Shown: in pieces, positions 6,983 through 15,679 of the stretch
Position numbering within the stretch: the first letter of the stretch is position 1
How the letters are laid out: each line of letters begins with the position of its first letter
Origin: Pantoea sp. IMH
Lineage (GTDB): Bacteria; Pseudomonadota; Gammaproteobacteria; Enterobacterales; Enterobacteriaceae
NCBI RefSeq assembly: GCF_000599885.1
Contig: NZ_JFGT01000005.1
Span: 1,116,001 to 1,180,000 of the forward strand
DNA length: 64,000 nucleotides
Direction of reading: 5' to 3'
Position numbers and translations under genes: made by a program
Notes under the pieces: model-generated
The model's input: only the letters and a program-made list of their open reading frames with translations
Databases searched by the model: none
Told to the model about the DNA's origin: nothing

Positions 6983-8752
6983 ATGGCACTGGTAAATAAA
7001 GAAGAAGTCGACGTCGTTGTCGTCGGCCTGGGCTGGGCGGGTTCACTCATGAGTATTGAACTGGCGATGGCCGGACTGAAAGTGCGTGCGCTTGAACGCG
7101 GCGGCGATCGCGACTACAGCGATTTCGCCTACCCAAAGCCCGCCGATGAGTATGCTTACGCCGTCCGTAATAAAGTATTCGCCACGCCCGCCGAAGCGGC
7201 GGTCACCGTTCGCTACAATATGAGCCAGACGGCGTTGCCCACCCGTAAGTGGGGCGCATTCTGTCCCGGTAACGGCGTTGGCGGATCGGGGCTGCACTGG
7301 ACAGGCGTTCTGCTGCGTCCAACCCCGACCGATATCAAGCTGAAAACCTACGCTGATGAGGCCTACAAGCCGGGTATTTTGCAGGAAGATATGACCATCG
7401 GTGATTTTCCCTTCACATGGGATGAGATCGAGCCTTATTACGATAAGTTTGAGCGTATCTGCGGCCAGTCAGGTAAGACGGGTAACCTGCGCGGCGAGAT
7501 ACTGGAAGGCGGTGACCCGTTTGAAGGCCCGCGTTCCAATCCCTATCCGCTGCCTCCGCTGGACGATACGCTGAATAACACGATGTTCGTCGATGTGGCG
7601 AAAAAGCTTGGCTATCATCCGTTCCCGAATCCCTCAGCCTGCGTATCCCGCGCGTGGACTAACCCCTACGGCAACCAGATTGCGCCGTGCAACTACTGCG
7701 GCTATTGCAGCAAATATCCCTGTCTGAACTATTCCAAAGCCTCCCCGCAAACGGCGGTGATGGATTCGCTGAAGCGGATGGACAACTTCTCCTATGAAGT
7801 GAATGCAAACGTGATGAAGGTGGTGCTGCATGAGGACAAAAAAACCGCTAAGGGCGTGATCTACATTGATGCGCAGGGGAACGAATGCTTCCAGCCAGCG
7901 AAGATTGTCGTGCTGAGCAGTTTCCAGTTCTGTAACGTTCGCCTGATGCTGCTTTCCGGCATCGGCAAGCCTTATAACCCGATCACCAATGAAGGGGTGG
8001 TGGGACGGAACTACGCCTTCCTCAGCAATGGCGGCGCAACGCTGTTCTTCAAGGATAAGAATTTTAATCCGTTTGCCACTGCGGGCGCGACGGGACAGAT
8101 GTTTAACGACATTTCACCAGGCAACTTTGATGGCCCTGCGCTCGGCTTCATCGGCGGGGCGAAGATTCACAGTTCCCAGGCAACGGGTACGCCAATCAGT
8201 ACCGCACTGCCTAAAGGGACGCCTGCCTGGGGAACGGGTTGGAAAGAGGGGCTGGAAGAGTGGTACGGCCACTCCATGAAAATCAGCATAACCACGACCT
8301 GTATGTCATACCGCGATATCTACCTTGATCTCGATCCTAACTACAAGGATGAGTATGGCTACCCTCTGCTGCGCATGACCTTCAACTGGAAAGAGAATGA
8401 GCTTAAGCTCCAGCAATATCTGAAGGGTATCGTCGGTAATCTCACCAAAGAGCTTAATCCGGACAGCTATAGCGAAAGTTTCCTGTCGATGGATTCTAAC
8501 TTTGATCTGACCAAATATGTCTCCACCCACAACGTGGGCGGCGCGATCATGGGCGAGAACCCGGAAACCTCCGCGCTTAACCGTTACTTGCAAAGCTGGG
8601 ACGTTCACAATGTCTTCGTGCCGGGCGGTAATGCTTTCCCGCAGAACTTCCAGGCGAATCCGACAGATACGATTGGTGCCTTAACGCTGATGGCCGCTCA
8701 GGCAATCAAGGATCTTTATCTGAAAAACCCCGGTCCGCTGGTTCAGGCATAA
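6983..8752 (+). CDS. GMC-family FAD flavoprotein subunit of gluconate/ketogluconate dehydrogenase
   Basis: The 589-residue catalytic subunit oxidises a sugar acid in the periplasm and passes electrons to the cytochrome subunit. The FAD dinucleotide motif GLGWAG is at residues 15-20. The GMC catalytic pair is visible as H516 (STHNVGGAIMG) and N559 (ANPTDTIGA). A cysteine cluster C236, C239, C242, C247 matches the region that holds a 3Fe-4S cluster in bacterial FAD glucose dehydrogenases. It has no signal of its own and probably exports with the Tat-signal-bearing small subunit. Substrate (gluconate, 2-ketogluconate or a polyol) cannot be fixed from sequence; gluconate-type is favoured by context. 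Confidence 0.92.
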   Translation: MALVNKEEVDVVVVGLGWAGSLMSIELAMAGLKVRALERGGDRDYSDFAYPKPADEYAYAVRNKVFATPAEAAVTVRYNMSQTALPTRKWGAFCPGNGVGGSGLHWTGVLLRPTPTDIKLKTYADEAYKPGILQEDMTIGDFPFTWDEIEPYYDKFERICGQSGKTGNLRGEILEGGDPFEGPRSNPYPLPPLDDTLNNTMFVDVAKKLGYHPFPNPSACVSRAWTNPYGNQIAPCNYCGYCSKYPCLNYSKASPQTAVMDSLKRMDNFSYEVNANVMKVVLHEDKKTAKGVIYIDAQGNECFQPAKIVVLSSFQFCNVRLMLLSGIGKPYNPITNEGVVGRNYAFLSNGGATLFFKDKNFNPFATAGATGQMFNDISPGNFDGPALGFIGGAKIHSSQATGTPISTALPKGTPAWGTGWKEGLEEWYGHSMKISITTTCMSYRDIYLDLDPNYKDEYGYPLLRMTFNWKENELKLQQYLKGIVGNLTKELNPDSYSESFLSMDSNFDLTKYVSTHNVGGAIMGENPETSALNRYLQSWDVHNVFVPGGNAFPQNFQANPTDTIGALTLMAAQAIKDLYLKNPGPLVQA

Positions 8753-8766
8753 AGGAGATTAACCTG

Positions 8767-10029
8767 ATGAAAATGAAAACCTTTTTTATTGCCAGCTCCG
8801 TACTGATAAGCCTGGGGTTTGCCGCCAGCGCCCAGGCTGAGGATGCGGATGCAGAACTGATCGGGCAGGGCGAATATATCTCCCGCCTGGGTGACTGCGG
8901 TGCGTGTCACTCCCTGCCGGGCAAACCTGCGTTTTCCGGCGGTCTGGCCATTGAGTCTGCCCTCGGGACAATCTACTCGACCAATATCACGCCGGATAAA
9001 GCGCAGGGGATTGGCCGCTACAGCGAAGAACAGTTCTCCGATGCGGTGCGTAAAGGCGTGCTGCCGGACGGGACGCGACTCTATCCGGCAATGCCTTATC
9101 CTGACTATGCAAAAATCAGCGATAAAGATATGCATGCGTTGTATGCCTATTTTATGCATGGCGTGGCGCCGAGCGCGGAATCGCCACCCGAGACCGATCT
9201 GAGCTTCCCATTCAGCCAGCGCTGGGGGATGCGCTTCTGGAACTGGGCGTTCAGTACGGATAAACCCTTCAGGCCCGTTGGCGGCGCGTCGGCAGAGATT
9301 AATCGCGGCGCTTACCTGGTGGAAAGCCTGGGTCACTGCGGTAGCTGCCATACGCCGCGTGGATTGGGAATGAACGAAAAAGCGTTCGACAGCAGCAGTG
9401 ACGCGTTCCTGGCTGGCGGCAATCTGAACGGGTGGGAAGTGCCGTCGCTGCGCGGTCTGCCGCGCTGGAGCCAGCAGGAAATCGTGGATTATCTGGCGAC
9501 AGGCCGCAATGATAAGGCCGCAGTCGGTGGCGAGATGAAATCGGTGGTTGAACACAGCACCTCGTGGATGACCGATGCGGACCTGAACGCTATCGCCGCC
9601 TATCTGAAATTCCTCGGTAACAATCCCTCTCTGCCAGCGGTAGATTCCGGGGCGGCTGGGGCGACGGAAGCGAAACTGACGGCGGCGAAGGATCTGACCG
9701 AAGGCGAGCGGCTTTATATCGACAACTGCGGCGCCTGCCACTTTGTCACCGGCAAAGGCGCGCCGGGGATATTTCCGCAGCTGGATCAGGCTACCATTGT
9801 TAATGCAGAAGATCCGGGCGGTTTGATCCATACCATTCTGGCCGGCGCGCAGCAACCTTCTACCGCGAAGGCACCTTCAACGCTCGCCATGCCCGGTTTT
9901 GCCCATCGTCTGAATGACGAAGAGGTCGCCGCGCTCGCGACCTTTGTCCGTCAGGGCTGGAGTAATAAAGCCGCTGCTGTCACCGCCGGGGATGTAGCGA
10001 AGGTCAGAAAAAATCTTAAGGAACACTAA
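8767..10029 (+). CDS. Triheme cytochrome c subunit of gluconate-type dehydrogenase
   Basis: A 420-residue periplasmic cytochrome with a Sec signal ending at AQA (residue 24). It has three heme c sites: CGACH (44-48), CGSCH (191-195) and CGACH (321-325). This three-domain layout is that of the cytochrome subunit of FAD-dependent gluconate, 2-ketogluconate and sorbitol dehydrogenases, which reduces ubiquinone at the inner membrane. AAAGGAG precedes the start, 14 bases after the flavoprotein stop, so the genes are tightly coupled. A palindromic hairpin follows. Confidence 0.93.
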   Translation: MKMKTFFIASSVLISLGFAASAQAEDADAELIGQGEYISRLGDCGACHSLPGKPAFSGGLAIESALGTIYSTNITPDKAQGIGRYSEEQFSDAVRKGVLPDGTRLYPAMPYPDYAKISDKDMHALYAYFMHGVAPSAESPPETDLSFPFSQRWGMRFWNWAFSTDKPFRPVGGASAEINRGAYLVESLGHCGSCHTPRGLGMNEKAFDSSSDAFLAGGNLNGWEVPSLRGLPRWSQQEIVDYLATGRNDKAAVGGEMKSVVEHSTSWMTDADLNAIAAYLKFLGNNPSLPAVDSGAAGATEAKLTAAKDLTEGERLYIDNCGACHFVTGKGAPGIFPQLDQATIVNAEDPGGLIHTILAGAQQPSTAKAPSTLAMPGFAHRLNDEEVAALATFVRQGWSNKAAAVTAGDVAKVRKNLKEH

Positions 10030-10095
10030 GAGAGGAAAACGCGGTCGCATTCTTTAGCCTTGTTTGCGTTACCGCGCGTTCACGAAAAATGATAA

Positions 10096-10123
10096 GTATC
10101 CGTGGCCCATATGGCACGGATAC
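10096..10123 (+). other. Hairpin after the dehydrogenase operon
   Basis: GTATCCGTG and CACGGATAC are perfect 9-bp arms around a 10-base centre, 67 bases past the cytochrome stop. No U-tract follows, so it is more likely an mRNA 3' structure than an intrinsic terminator. Nothing else is supportable in the 302-base gap 10030-10331. Confidence 0.45.
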
Positions 10124-10331
10124 GTTCCCGCTGTTATTTTCAATAAAGCCTGTCACTGCCTCACAGGCTGAGGCGGAGTGCTGTTTAATAATCCTGCCGC
10201 GACTCCATCTTGCATTACTTTATCTAACCTGCTGAATAAGCGCCGTATTTGATGGGAATTTCACTGTCTTATCCCGATTCTGCCTGGCTTTTCCCCCCGA
10301 CTGTGCCAGGTTATTTAAAGGAGGGTAAGCA

Positions 10332-10538
10332 ATGAAAAGAGACGTGTTAAGCGAAGAGGATTATGACGAAGTCTGTCGGGTTATCGGTGATGCTGTTATC
10401 GTTCTGGCCGAAGGCGGTTATGAAACCCAGCGGGCCGTGATTGCGGATTTACTCATGAAAACCCGTCAGGATCGTACAAACAGTGAACGTGATGAACAGA
10501 AAATACTGGAACATGCCATCCGGCTGATGAAACCCTGA
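10332..10538 (+). CDS. Uncharacterised small protein (68 aa)
   Basis: A soluble, helical protein rich in D, E and R (SEEDYDEVCRVIGDAVIVLAEGG). It has good translation and transcription signals: AAAGGAGGGTAAGCA before the ATG and a strong terminator right after. In size and helical style it recalls small connector proteins such as the AriR family, but I cannot assign it. Monocistronic. Confidence 0.7.
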   Translation: MKRDVLSEEDYDEVCRVIGDAVIVLAEGGYETQRAVIADLLMKTRQDRTNSERDEQKILEHAIRLMKP

Positions 10539-10542
10539 ACCC

Positions 10543-10576
10543 AATACCCCCGTCAGCGATGCTGGTGGGGGTATTT
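10543..10576 (+). terminator. Terminator after the 68-residue gene
   Basis: AATACCCCC and GGGGGTATT pair over 9 bp, and the interior CAGC-GAT-GCTG extends the stem. Position right after the stop codon makes the role clear despite a short U-tract. Confidence 0.7.
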
Positions 10577-10778
10577 ACGTTATAACGCCCACGGCTCCTC
10601 ACCTTCCTGCCGCCATATTCTCCCAGATTTGCACACAGTGTTAAGGAAGCGATAAGCCGCTGTAAATTACCGTAATAAGCGGGTAATTCAGCGCGCCGGA
10701 TCTGTTTTTTCCACCGCTTTTCACCGATAGTCCTCTTCAGCGGCGCTTTCGAAGCCGTGAGCAAATGGAGAATATGGG

Positions 10779-11192
10779 ATGAAAAAAACGACACTGGCCT
10801 TACTGATGATGGTGCTGACCACCGGCAGTTTATTTTCCCCCCTGACCCAGGCCGACGAGCATCGGCAGCAGTGGCACCATGAGGGAAGCGAACGCAATGA
10901 CCGCCATTCCACTGGCCTAAACCAGCGTGATAATCATCACAGGGCACAGAATAACCCCCACCATTTTCAACAGCGCGAGCGTTTTGCCTGGCAGGGTCAT
11001 CAGTTCCACCGTGGTCAGGCATTACCGGCCCATTTTCATGCGAAAGATTATCGTGTCACAGACTGGCGAGAGCGTGGTCTGGAGAAGCCATCCCGCGGTG
11101 AACACTGGGCCTATATTGACGGTAACTATGTATTGATCGCCGCAGCGACAGGCATCATCACCTCTATTCTGCTCAACAACGCCTTACAGTGA
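10779..11192 (+). CDS. RcnB-family periplasmic protein
   Basis: A 137-residue exported protein: Sec signal ending near TQA (residue 25), a histidine-rich hydrophilic central region, then the RcnB signature W-x-x-RGLEKPSRGEHWAYIDGNYVLIAAATGIITSIL. In E. coli RcnB is a periplasmic protein that modulates nickel and cobalt efflux. Many paralogues of this fold occur in enterics, so metal homeostasis is only inferred, though the histidines support metal contact. No rcnA-like efflux gene is adjacent. Confidence 0.82.
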   Translation: MKKTTLALLMMVLTTGSLFSPLTQADEHRQQWHHEGSERNDRHSTGLNQRDNHHRAQNNPHHFQQRERFAWQGHQFHRGQALPAHFHAKDYRVTDWRERGLEKPSRGEHWAYIDGNYVLIAAATGIITSILLNNALQ

Positions 11193-11200
11193 CTGAGTCT

Positions 11201-11221
11201 GCTGGCCTTTTCCGGGCCAGC
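11201..11221 (+). terminator. Hairpin after the RcnB-family gene
   Basis: GCTGGCC and GGCCAGC pair over 7 bp around TTTTCCG. The U-tract is poor, but the site lies between convergent genes. Confidence 0.45.
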
Positions 11222-11256
11222 ATTCCTGCATCCAGTGCAAGCTGACGCGTGATGCG

Positions 11257-12396
11257 TTACGCGACCTGATACGCCTCTTCAATCATAAATCGCTGCTGTG
11301 CCTCGCTGTAGGTCACCAGAGCATTCTTGCTGTTTGAGCGGGCCAGCACCCAGCGAACCTCTTCTTCACTCAGTGATGGCGGCGCTTCCCAGAAGCGGAC
11401 TATGGCATTATCTTTCAGCCAGGCGGCCAGCAGGCGTGCCGGTGGCACCGTAAAACCCGGAAATAGCTCGTCCGCAAGCGCGCTCATCAGTGCCTGCTGT
11501 TGGGCATTTTCTTCATCGGCCAGCAGCGTCAGAAACGGCAGCAATAAGCGGCTACATACTTCGCCATGGTGAAAATCTCTGATCGCGCCCAGCTCGCCTG
11601 CAATACCATGAATCACGCCCAGCCCGGCCATACTCAGGCTCACGCCGCCCAGCCATGACGCCAGCAGCATCTGCTGACGCGCATCATCGCCCGCTTCATC
11701 GCTGCGGTTGAGGTTTGGCCAGGCATGGACAAAGGCCCGCAGGCCGTTGAGCGCCGTTTGTCGCGTAAACAGATTGCCTTTACTGGAGAGATAGGCTTCA
11801 AAAAGATGGGTAAAAGCGTCGATGGCACAGCAGGCGAGGAGGTTTTCCGGTGCGCCTTTCAGCAGGTCAGGATCGAGAATAGCGACGTCGGGAACATAGT
11901 TGGCATGTCGCAGTGAAGCTTTCACCTGGATCGTTTTTTTATCGGTAACCACGGCATTCTGCGTCACTTCGCTGCCCGTTCCGGCGGTGGTCGGGACGGC
12001 TATCAGCGGCAGCGTTTTCCCGGTTACGGCGGTATCACCCACTTTTTCCAGATAGCGCAGCGTAGGCAGAGAGTGCTGGCTCATGGTGGCAAACGCTTTG
12101 GCGGCATCAAGCACGCTGCCGCCGCCGATCGCCACCACGCGCGCAACTTTATTCCGCCAGCGATCGACCCAGACGTCGATTTCATCCGGTGAGGCTTCAT
12201 GCCTGACAATCTCCGTCCCGGCCAGCAGCGGCGACAGTTCAGCCTCCAGTGACCGCCACGCTGCGCTTTGCAAAAACGACTGGCCGCAAAACAGCAGCGT
12301 CGGCACAGCTTCGCTGTGCAGTAAAGGCAGCAGTTCCCGCAAACTGCCGGGGCCGAAAAAGGTGTGACGGTTGGCAATCATCAGGCTGGTGTTCAT
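11257..12396 (-). CDS. Iron-containing alcohol dehydrogenase
   Basis: A 379-residue group III (Fe-dependent) alcohol dehydrogenase, cytoplasmic and NAD(P)-dependent. The nucleotide motif GGGSVLDAAK is at 91-100. The four metal ligands are visible: D193 and H197 (AIDAFTH), H263 (VIHG) and H277 (FHHGEVC). PTTAGTGSEVT at 135-145 is the family substrate/cofactor loop. Length is typical. Substrate cannot be told. The gene is alone, convergent with the RcnB-like gene. Confidence 0.9.
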   Translation of the reverse strand: MNTSLMIANRHTFFGPGSLRELLPLLHSEAVPTLLFCGQSFLQSAAWRSLEAELSPLLAGTEIVRHEASPDEIDVWVDRWRNKVARVVAIGGGSVLDAAKAFATMSQHSLPTLRYLEKVGDTAVTGKTLPLIAVPTTAGTGSEVTQNAVVTDKKTIQVKASLRHANYVPDVAILDPDLLKGAPENLLACCAIDAFTHLFEAYLSSKGNLFTRQTALNGLRAFVHAWPNLNRSDEAGDDARQQMLLASWLGGVSLSMAGLGVIHGIAGELGAIRDFHHGEVCSRLLLPFLTLLADEENAQQQALMSALADELFPGFTVPPARLLAAWLKDNAIVRFWEAPPSLSEEEVRWVLARSNSKNALVTYSEAQQRFMIEEAYQVA

Positions 12397-12544
12397 TTAT
12401 TATCCTTTTCAGGCAGAGGAATGAACAAAGGTTATAACACAGCTGTGTACGGGTTTTCCCACCTGCCTGTCTCTTTCAGAACCGTCCAGAAAGCATCCCT
12501 GAAAGGGGGATTGACAGGTGGCAAAATTAAAAAGGAAAGGAAAA

Positions 12545-12937
12545 TCAGATGGCGCGGGCAGGGCAGGAGAAAACAATCATTTTATCCTGCGGAGCATTAA
12601 TCACGCTGAAGCGCGTATCGGAAAGGCGCTGTGCCAGCCATCCCTCACGGGTAACGGCAGAGGGCAGATAGCGCTGCCGATCGTTGCTGTGGAGCGGCCC
12701 GCTCTCAAGCGTCACATCGGGCATGCTCACGCGAAAAGAGGTGAAGCGGTCAATGATGGTTCCTTCTACCAGCCCTTTAGGTTCGCCGCTGAGCGTCTCC
12801 ATCCGGCCATGGCAGGGCATGCCTTTATTGCCCGAAGAACAGGCGGTGATCAGCACTATAGCAGCACATATGACTCCCCTGACGACAAGAGGCGTTTTCA
12901 GCGGGCATTTGTGGGGTGGCAGGGGCTGATTGCGCAT
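12545..12937 (-). CDS. Small putative lipoprotein
   Basis: A 130-residue protein with an N-terminal basic region, a hydrophobic stretch VVRGVICAAIVLITAC and a lipobox-like ITAC, giving a predicted lipid-anchored cysteine near residue 33. The serine and glycine after the cysteine would favour outer-membrane sorting. The mature part has a second cysteine pair candidate (MPCHG and FSCPA). AAGGA precedes the start, and CTATACTT lies upstream as a -10 element. I do not recognise the family. Confidence 0.68.
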   Translation of the reverse strand: MRNQPLPPHKCPLKTPLVVRGVICAAIVLITACSSGNKGMPCHGRMETLSGEPKGLVEGTIIDRFTSFRVSMPDVTLESGPLHSNDRQRYLPSAVTREGWLAQRLSDTRFSVINAPQDKMIVFSCPARAI

Positions 12938-12965
12938 ACATCATCCTTAAGTATGTTGAAGAGAC

Positions 12966-12973
12966 AAGTATAG
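12966..12973 (-). promoter_or_regulatory. Sigma-S-type -10 element of the lipoprotein gene
   Basis: On the minus strand TCTATACTT, an exact match to the sigma-S -10 consensus, sits 29 bases before the ATG. Confidence 0.5.
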
Positions 12974-13257
12974 ACGGCCCTGGCCGCAGCCGTCAGGCAG
13001 AACAGGCTAAAAGCGGAACAGAAGACGCTTTTTGTTAAAGGCTGGTGGGTTTTTATTGTCTCTCACCGCGGCAAGACTGAATCAATTCAGCAAAAATTTT
13101 AACAAAGGTTCGCAAACCAGCGAGGTAATGCTACAATCTCCGCCGTCGGTAACCTATTCCTCTGACATTCTGCATGAAAACAGCCTTTTCCCTCCAATTT
13201 AAGAGGGATTTCACCCGTAAGTGGTGGGGCGAACAACGCAAGTTTTGAAACTACTTA

Positions 13258-13263
13258 TATACT
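13258..13263 (+). promoter_or_regulatory. pqqU: Candidate -10 of pqqU
   Basis: TATACT followed by TTT; no consensus -35 lies 17 bp upstream, so an activator or sigma-S may be needed. It would give a leader of about 105 nt containing the 13305-13324 hairpin. Confidence 0.3.
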
Positions 13264-13376
13264 TTTGATGCAGTGATGCACACGTGCTTCGCAGCGACGC
13301 TGACGGGAAAGCCGCGCTTTTCCCGACAACCCGGCTGAGACGCTTTATGACGGATTAACACAGCAGACTGAATCCC

Positions 13377-15533
13377 GTGAATAACAAAACCTTTGCTTTT
13401 CTCCTGACGCCGCTCATTCTGCTGCCTGCTACGGTCAGCGCTGCCCGGGCTGCCGGCGTCTCAGAGCGCGCTGACGCGCCCGGCCAGGAAAACTCAATTA
13501 TTGTCCTTAAACAACGCACCGGCCTTTCCGAGCTGGATACTCCCGCTGCGGTCAGCATCGTGAGTGGTGAGGCGCTTCGCAATAATTCCGCCCAGGTTAA
13601 CCTCTCTGAAGGGCTGGGTAGCGTTCCCGGCTTGCAGATACAGAACCGGCAAAATTACGCTCAGGATCTGCAGCTTTCGGTGCGTGGATTTGGCAGCCGT
13701 TCGATGTACGGCGTGAGAGGCGTACGGGTGTACGTTGACGGCATCCCCTCAACGATGCCGGATGGCCAGGGACAAACCTCAAATATTGATATCAATTCGG
13801 TAGCGCGGGTTGAAGTGCTGCGCGGTCCATACTCTGCGCTTTACGGTAACGCCTCCGGCGGCGTGGTGAATATTGATACGGAAACGGGTACTGAACCGGC
13901 CACACTCAGTGCGGGTACCTGGTATGGCAGCTATGGAAGCTGGCGCAACAGCGTTAAGGCGAGCGGCGCGACGGGAGACGGCAGCCATGTGGGCGACGTT
14001 AATTACACGCTTTCCGGATCGCGCTTCACCACGCACGGCTACCGCGATCACAGCGGGACGCAAAAAAGCCTCGGTAATGGCAAGCTGGGCGTCCGTCTTG
14101 ATGAAGCCAGCACGCTGACGTTAATGTTCAACAGCGTTTCGGTGGATGCGAACGATCCCGGCGGCCTGAGTAAAGAAGAGTGGCAGCAGAATCCGCGTCA
14201 GTCACCGCGCGGCGACAGCTTCAACACCCGCAAGAGCCTGGATCAGACTCAGGTCGGCCTGCGCTATCAGCGCGACATGAGCGAGAAAGACCAGTTAACC
14301 CTCACCACCTGGCACGGTGAGCGGCATACGACGCAATACCAGTCAATCCCCCGTGCGCCGCAGCTCAATCCGACTCAGGCCGGCGGCGTTATCGTCCTTG
14401 AGCGTAAATATTCCGGCGTGGATACCCGCTGGAAGCATGACGATCTTATCGGCACGATGCCCTTTACGCTGATCGGCGGGCTGGATTATGAAACCATGAC
14501 CGAACGGCGCCAGGGCTTCGAGAATTTTACGCTGGTGAATGGCGCACCTGAGTATGGCGTCAAGGGAAGCCAGCGCCGCAATGAAAAAAACACCATGTGG
14601 AATCTGGACCCTTATCTGCAAACCAGCTGGCAGCTTACGCCGAAGTGGACGCTGGACGCGGGCCTGCGCTACAGCACAATCAGCTTTGATTCAGAAGACT
14701 ATTATATTGAGCCGGGCAACGGCGATGACAGCGGCAGCACCCGCTATCATAAACTGCTGCCGATGGGATCGCTCAATTACGCGGTCAGCGATGCGTGGAA
14801 TCTCTACGTTTCCGCCGGTCGCGGCTTTGAAACGCCCACCATCAATGAGCTCTCCTACCGCTCCGTCAGCGGCGATCAGACCGGACTCAATCTGGGCCTC
14901 AAGCCCGCCACCAGCGACACCATCGAGCTGGGCAGCAAAACCCGCCTGGGGTATGGCCTGTTGACGGCAGCTATTTTCCAGACCAACACCGACAACGAAC
15001 TGGTTGTTGCGCAAAGCAGTAATGGCCGCTCGGTCTATAAAAACGCCGGGAAAACACGCCGCCGGGGCGTTGAACTCGCTTTTGACCAGCAGTTTGCCGA
15101 GAACTGGCAGATGAAAATGGCCTGGACGCTGCTCGACGCCACCTACCGCAATGAAACCTGTGACGCCAGCGGTAGCTGTACGCCATCGGGTAATCGTCTG
15201 CCGGGCGTGGCCCGGAATATGGGTTATGCGGCCCTGGCGTGGGCACCAGAACAGGGCTGGCATGCCGGGGCGGAGCTGCGCTACATGAGCAGCCTGCAGG
15301 CCAATGACGAGAACAACGCGAAAGCGCCGTCCTACACGGTTGCCAGCCTCAATACGGGCTACCGGCTTAACTGGGAACGGTGGTCACTGGATCTTTTCGG
15401 CCGCATCGACAATCTTTTTGATAAAGCCTACGTCGGTTCAGTCATTGTGAATGAAGGTAACGGGCGCTACTACGAACCTGCGCCCGGGCGGAACTACGGT
15501 GGTGGAGCTACGCTTACCTATAGCTTCCAGTAA
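13377..15533 (+). CDS. pqqU: TonB-dependent PQQ receptor PqqU (YncD)
   Basis: A 718-residue outer-membrane receptor. Sec signal, then a TonB-box-like SIIVLKQ and a plug domain with VPGLQIQNRQNYAQDLQLSV, DGIPSTMPDGQGQTS and VEVLRGPYSALYGNASGG. A 22-strand barrel follows, ending in F-Q. These segments and the barrel (RFTTHGYRDHSG, GRGFETPTINELSYR, NEGNGRYYEPAPGRNYG) match E. coli YncD, shown to take up pyrroloquinoline quinone and renamed PqqU. The start is GTG without a clear Shine-Dalgarno, since an in-frame stop lies just upstream. Its neighbour is gcd, whose cofactor is PQQ. Confidence 0.93.
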   Translation: MNNKTFAFLLTPLILLPATVSAARAAGVSERADAPGQENSIIVLKQRTGLSELDTPAAVSIVSGEALRNNSAQVNLSEGLGSVPGLQIQNRQNYAQDLQLSVRGFGSRSMYGVRGVRVYVDGIPSTMPDGQGQTSNIDINSVARVEVLRGPYSALYGNASGGVVNIDTETGTEPATLSAGTWYGSYGSWRNSVKASGATGDGSHVGDVNYTLSGSRFTTHGYRDHSGTQKSLGNGKLGVRLDEASTLTLMFNSVSVDANDPGGLSKEEWQQNPRQSPRGDSFNTRKSLDQTQVGLRYQRDMSEKDQLTLTTWHGERHTTQYQSIPRAPQLNPTQAGGVIVLERKYSGVDTRWKHDDLIGTMPFTLIGGLDYETMTERRQGFENFTLVNGAPEYGVKGSQRRNEKNTMWNLDPYLQTSWQLTPKWTLDAGLRYSTISFDSEDYYIEPGNGDDSGSTRYHKLLPMGSLNYAVSDAWNLYVSAGRGFETPTINELSYRSVSGDQTGLNLGLKPATSDTIELGSKTRLGYGLLTAAIFQTNTDNELVVAQSSNGRSVYKNAGKTRRRGVELAFDQQFAENWQMKMAWTLLDATYRNETCDASGSCTPSGNRLPGVARNMGYAALAWAPEQGWHAGAELRYMSSLQANDENNAKAPSYTVASLNTGYRLNWERWSLDLFGRIDNLFDKAYVGSVIVNEGNGRYYEPAPGRNYGGGATLTYSFQ

Positions 15534-15546
15534 CAGCATCCAGAAC

Positions 15547-15580
15547 AACCTGTCAGCCGGCCCATGCCGGACGGCAGGTT
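15547..15580 (+). other. Hairpin between pqqU and gcd
   Basis: AACCTGTC/GGCAGGTT outer stem (8 pairs, one G-T) and CCGGC/GCCGG inner stem around a CCAT loop, starting 14 bases past the pqqU stop. No T-run follows, so partial termination or mRNA processing is more likely than full termination. Confidence 0.45.
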
Positions 15581-15679
15581 CAAAACACCGGGATGGATAT
15601 AAGAGATAAACCGGGTGTTTTTAACGATTTGGCTCAGGCGCTGAATCGAAGACGTTTACATTTTGGTAAGGTTCATACT

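Larger units (their letters stand above)
12938..13376. other. Intergenic region between divergent lipoprotein gene and pqqU
   Basis: A 439-base gap with no supportable gene. It holds the -10 elements at 12966 and 13258 and a GGGAAA/TTTCCC hairpin at 13305-13324 in the presumed pqqU leader. I looked for a Fur box and for a cobalamin riboswitch core and saw neither. Confidence 0.5.

Noticed and set aside
8743..9855. Long 370-codon open frame on the minus strand
   Set aside because: It lies wholly opposite the triheme cytochrome gene, its protein is rich in R, H and Q as expected of an antisense frame of GC-rich coding DNA, and it shows no domain.
13130..13376. Possible cobalamin riboswitch before the TonB receptor
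   Set aside because: The conserved B12-box core is not present, and the receptor is the PQQ type.
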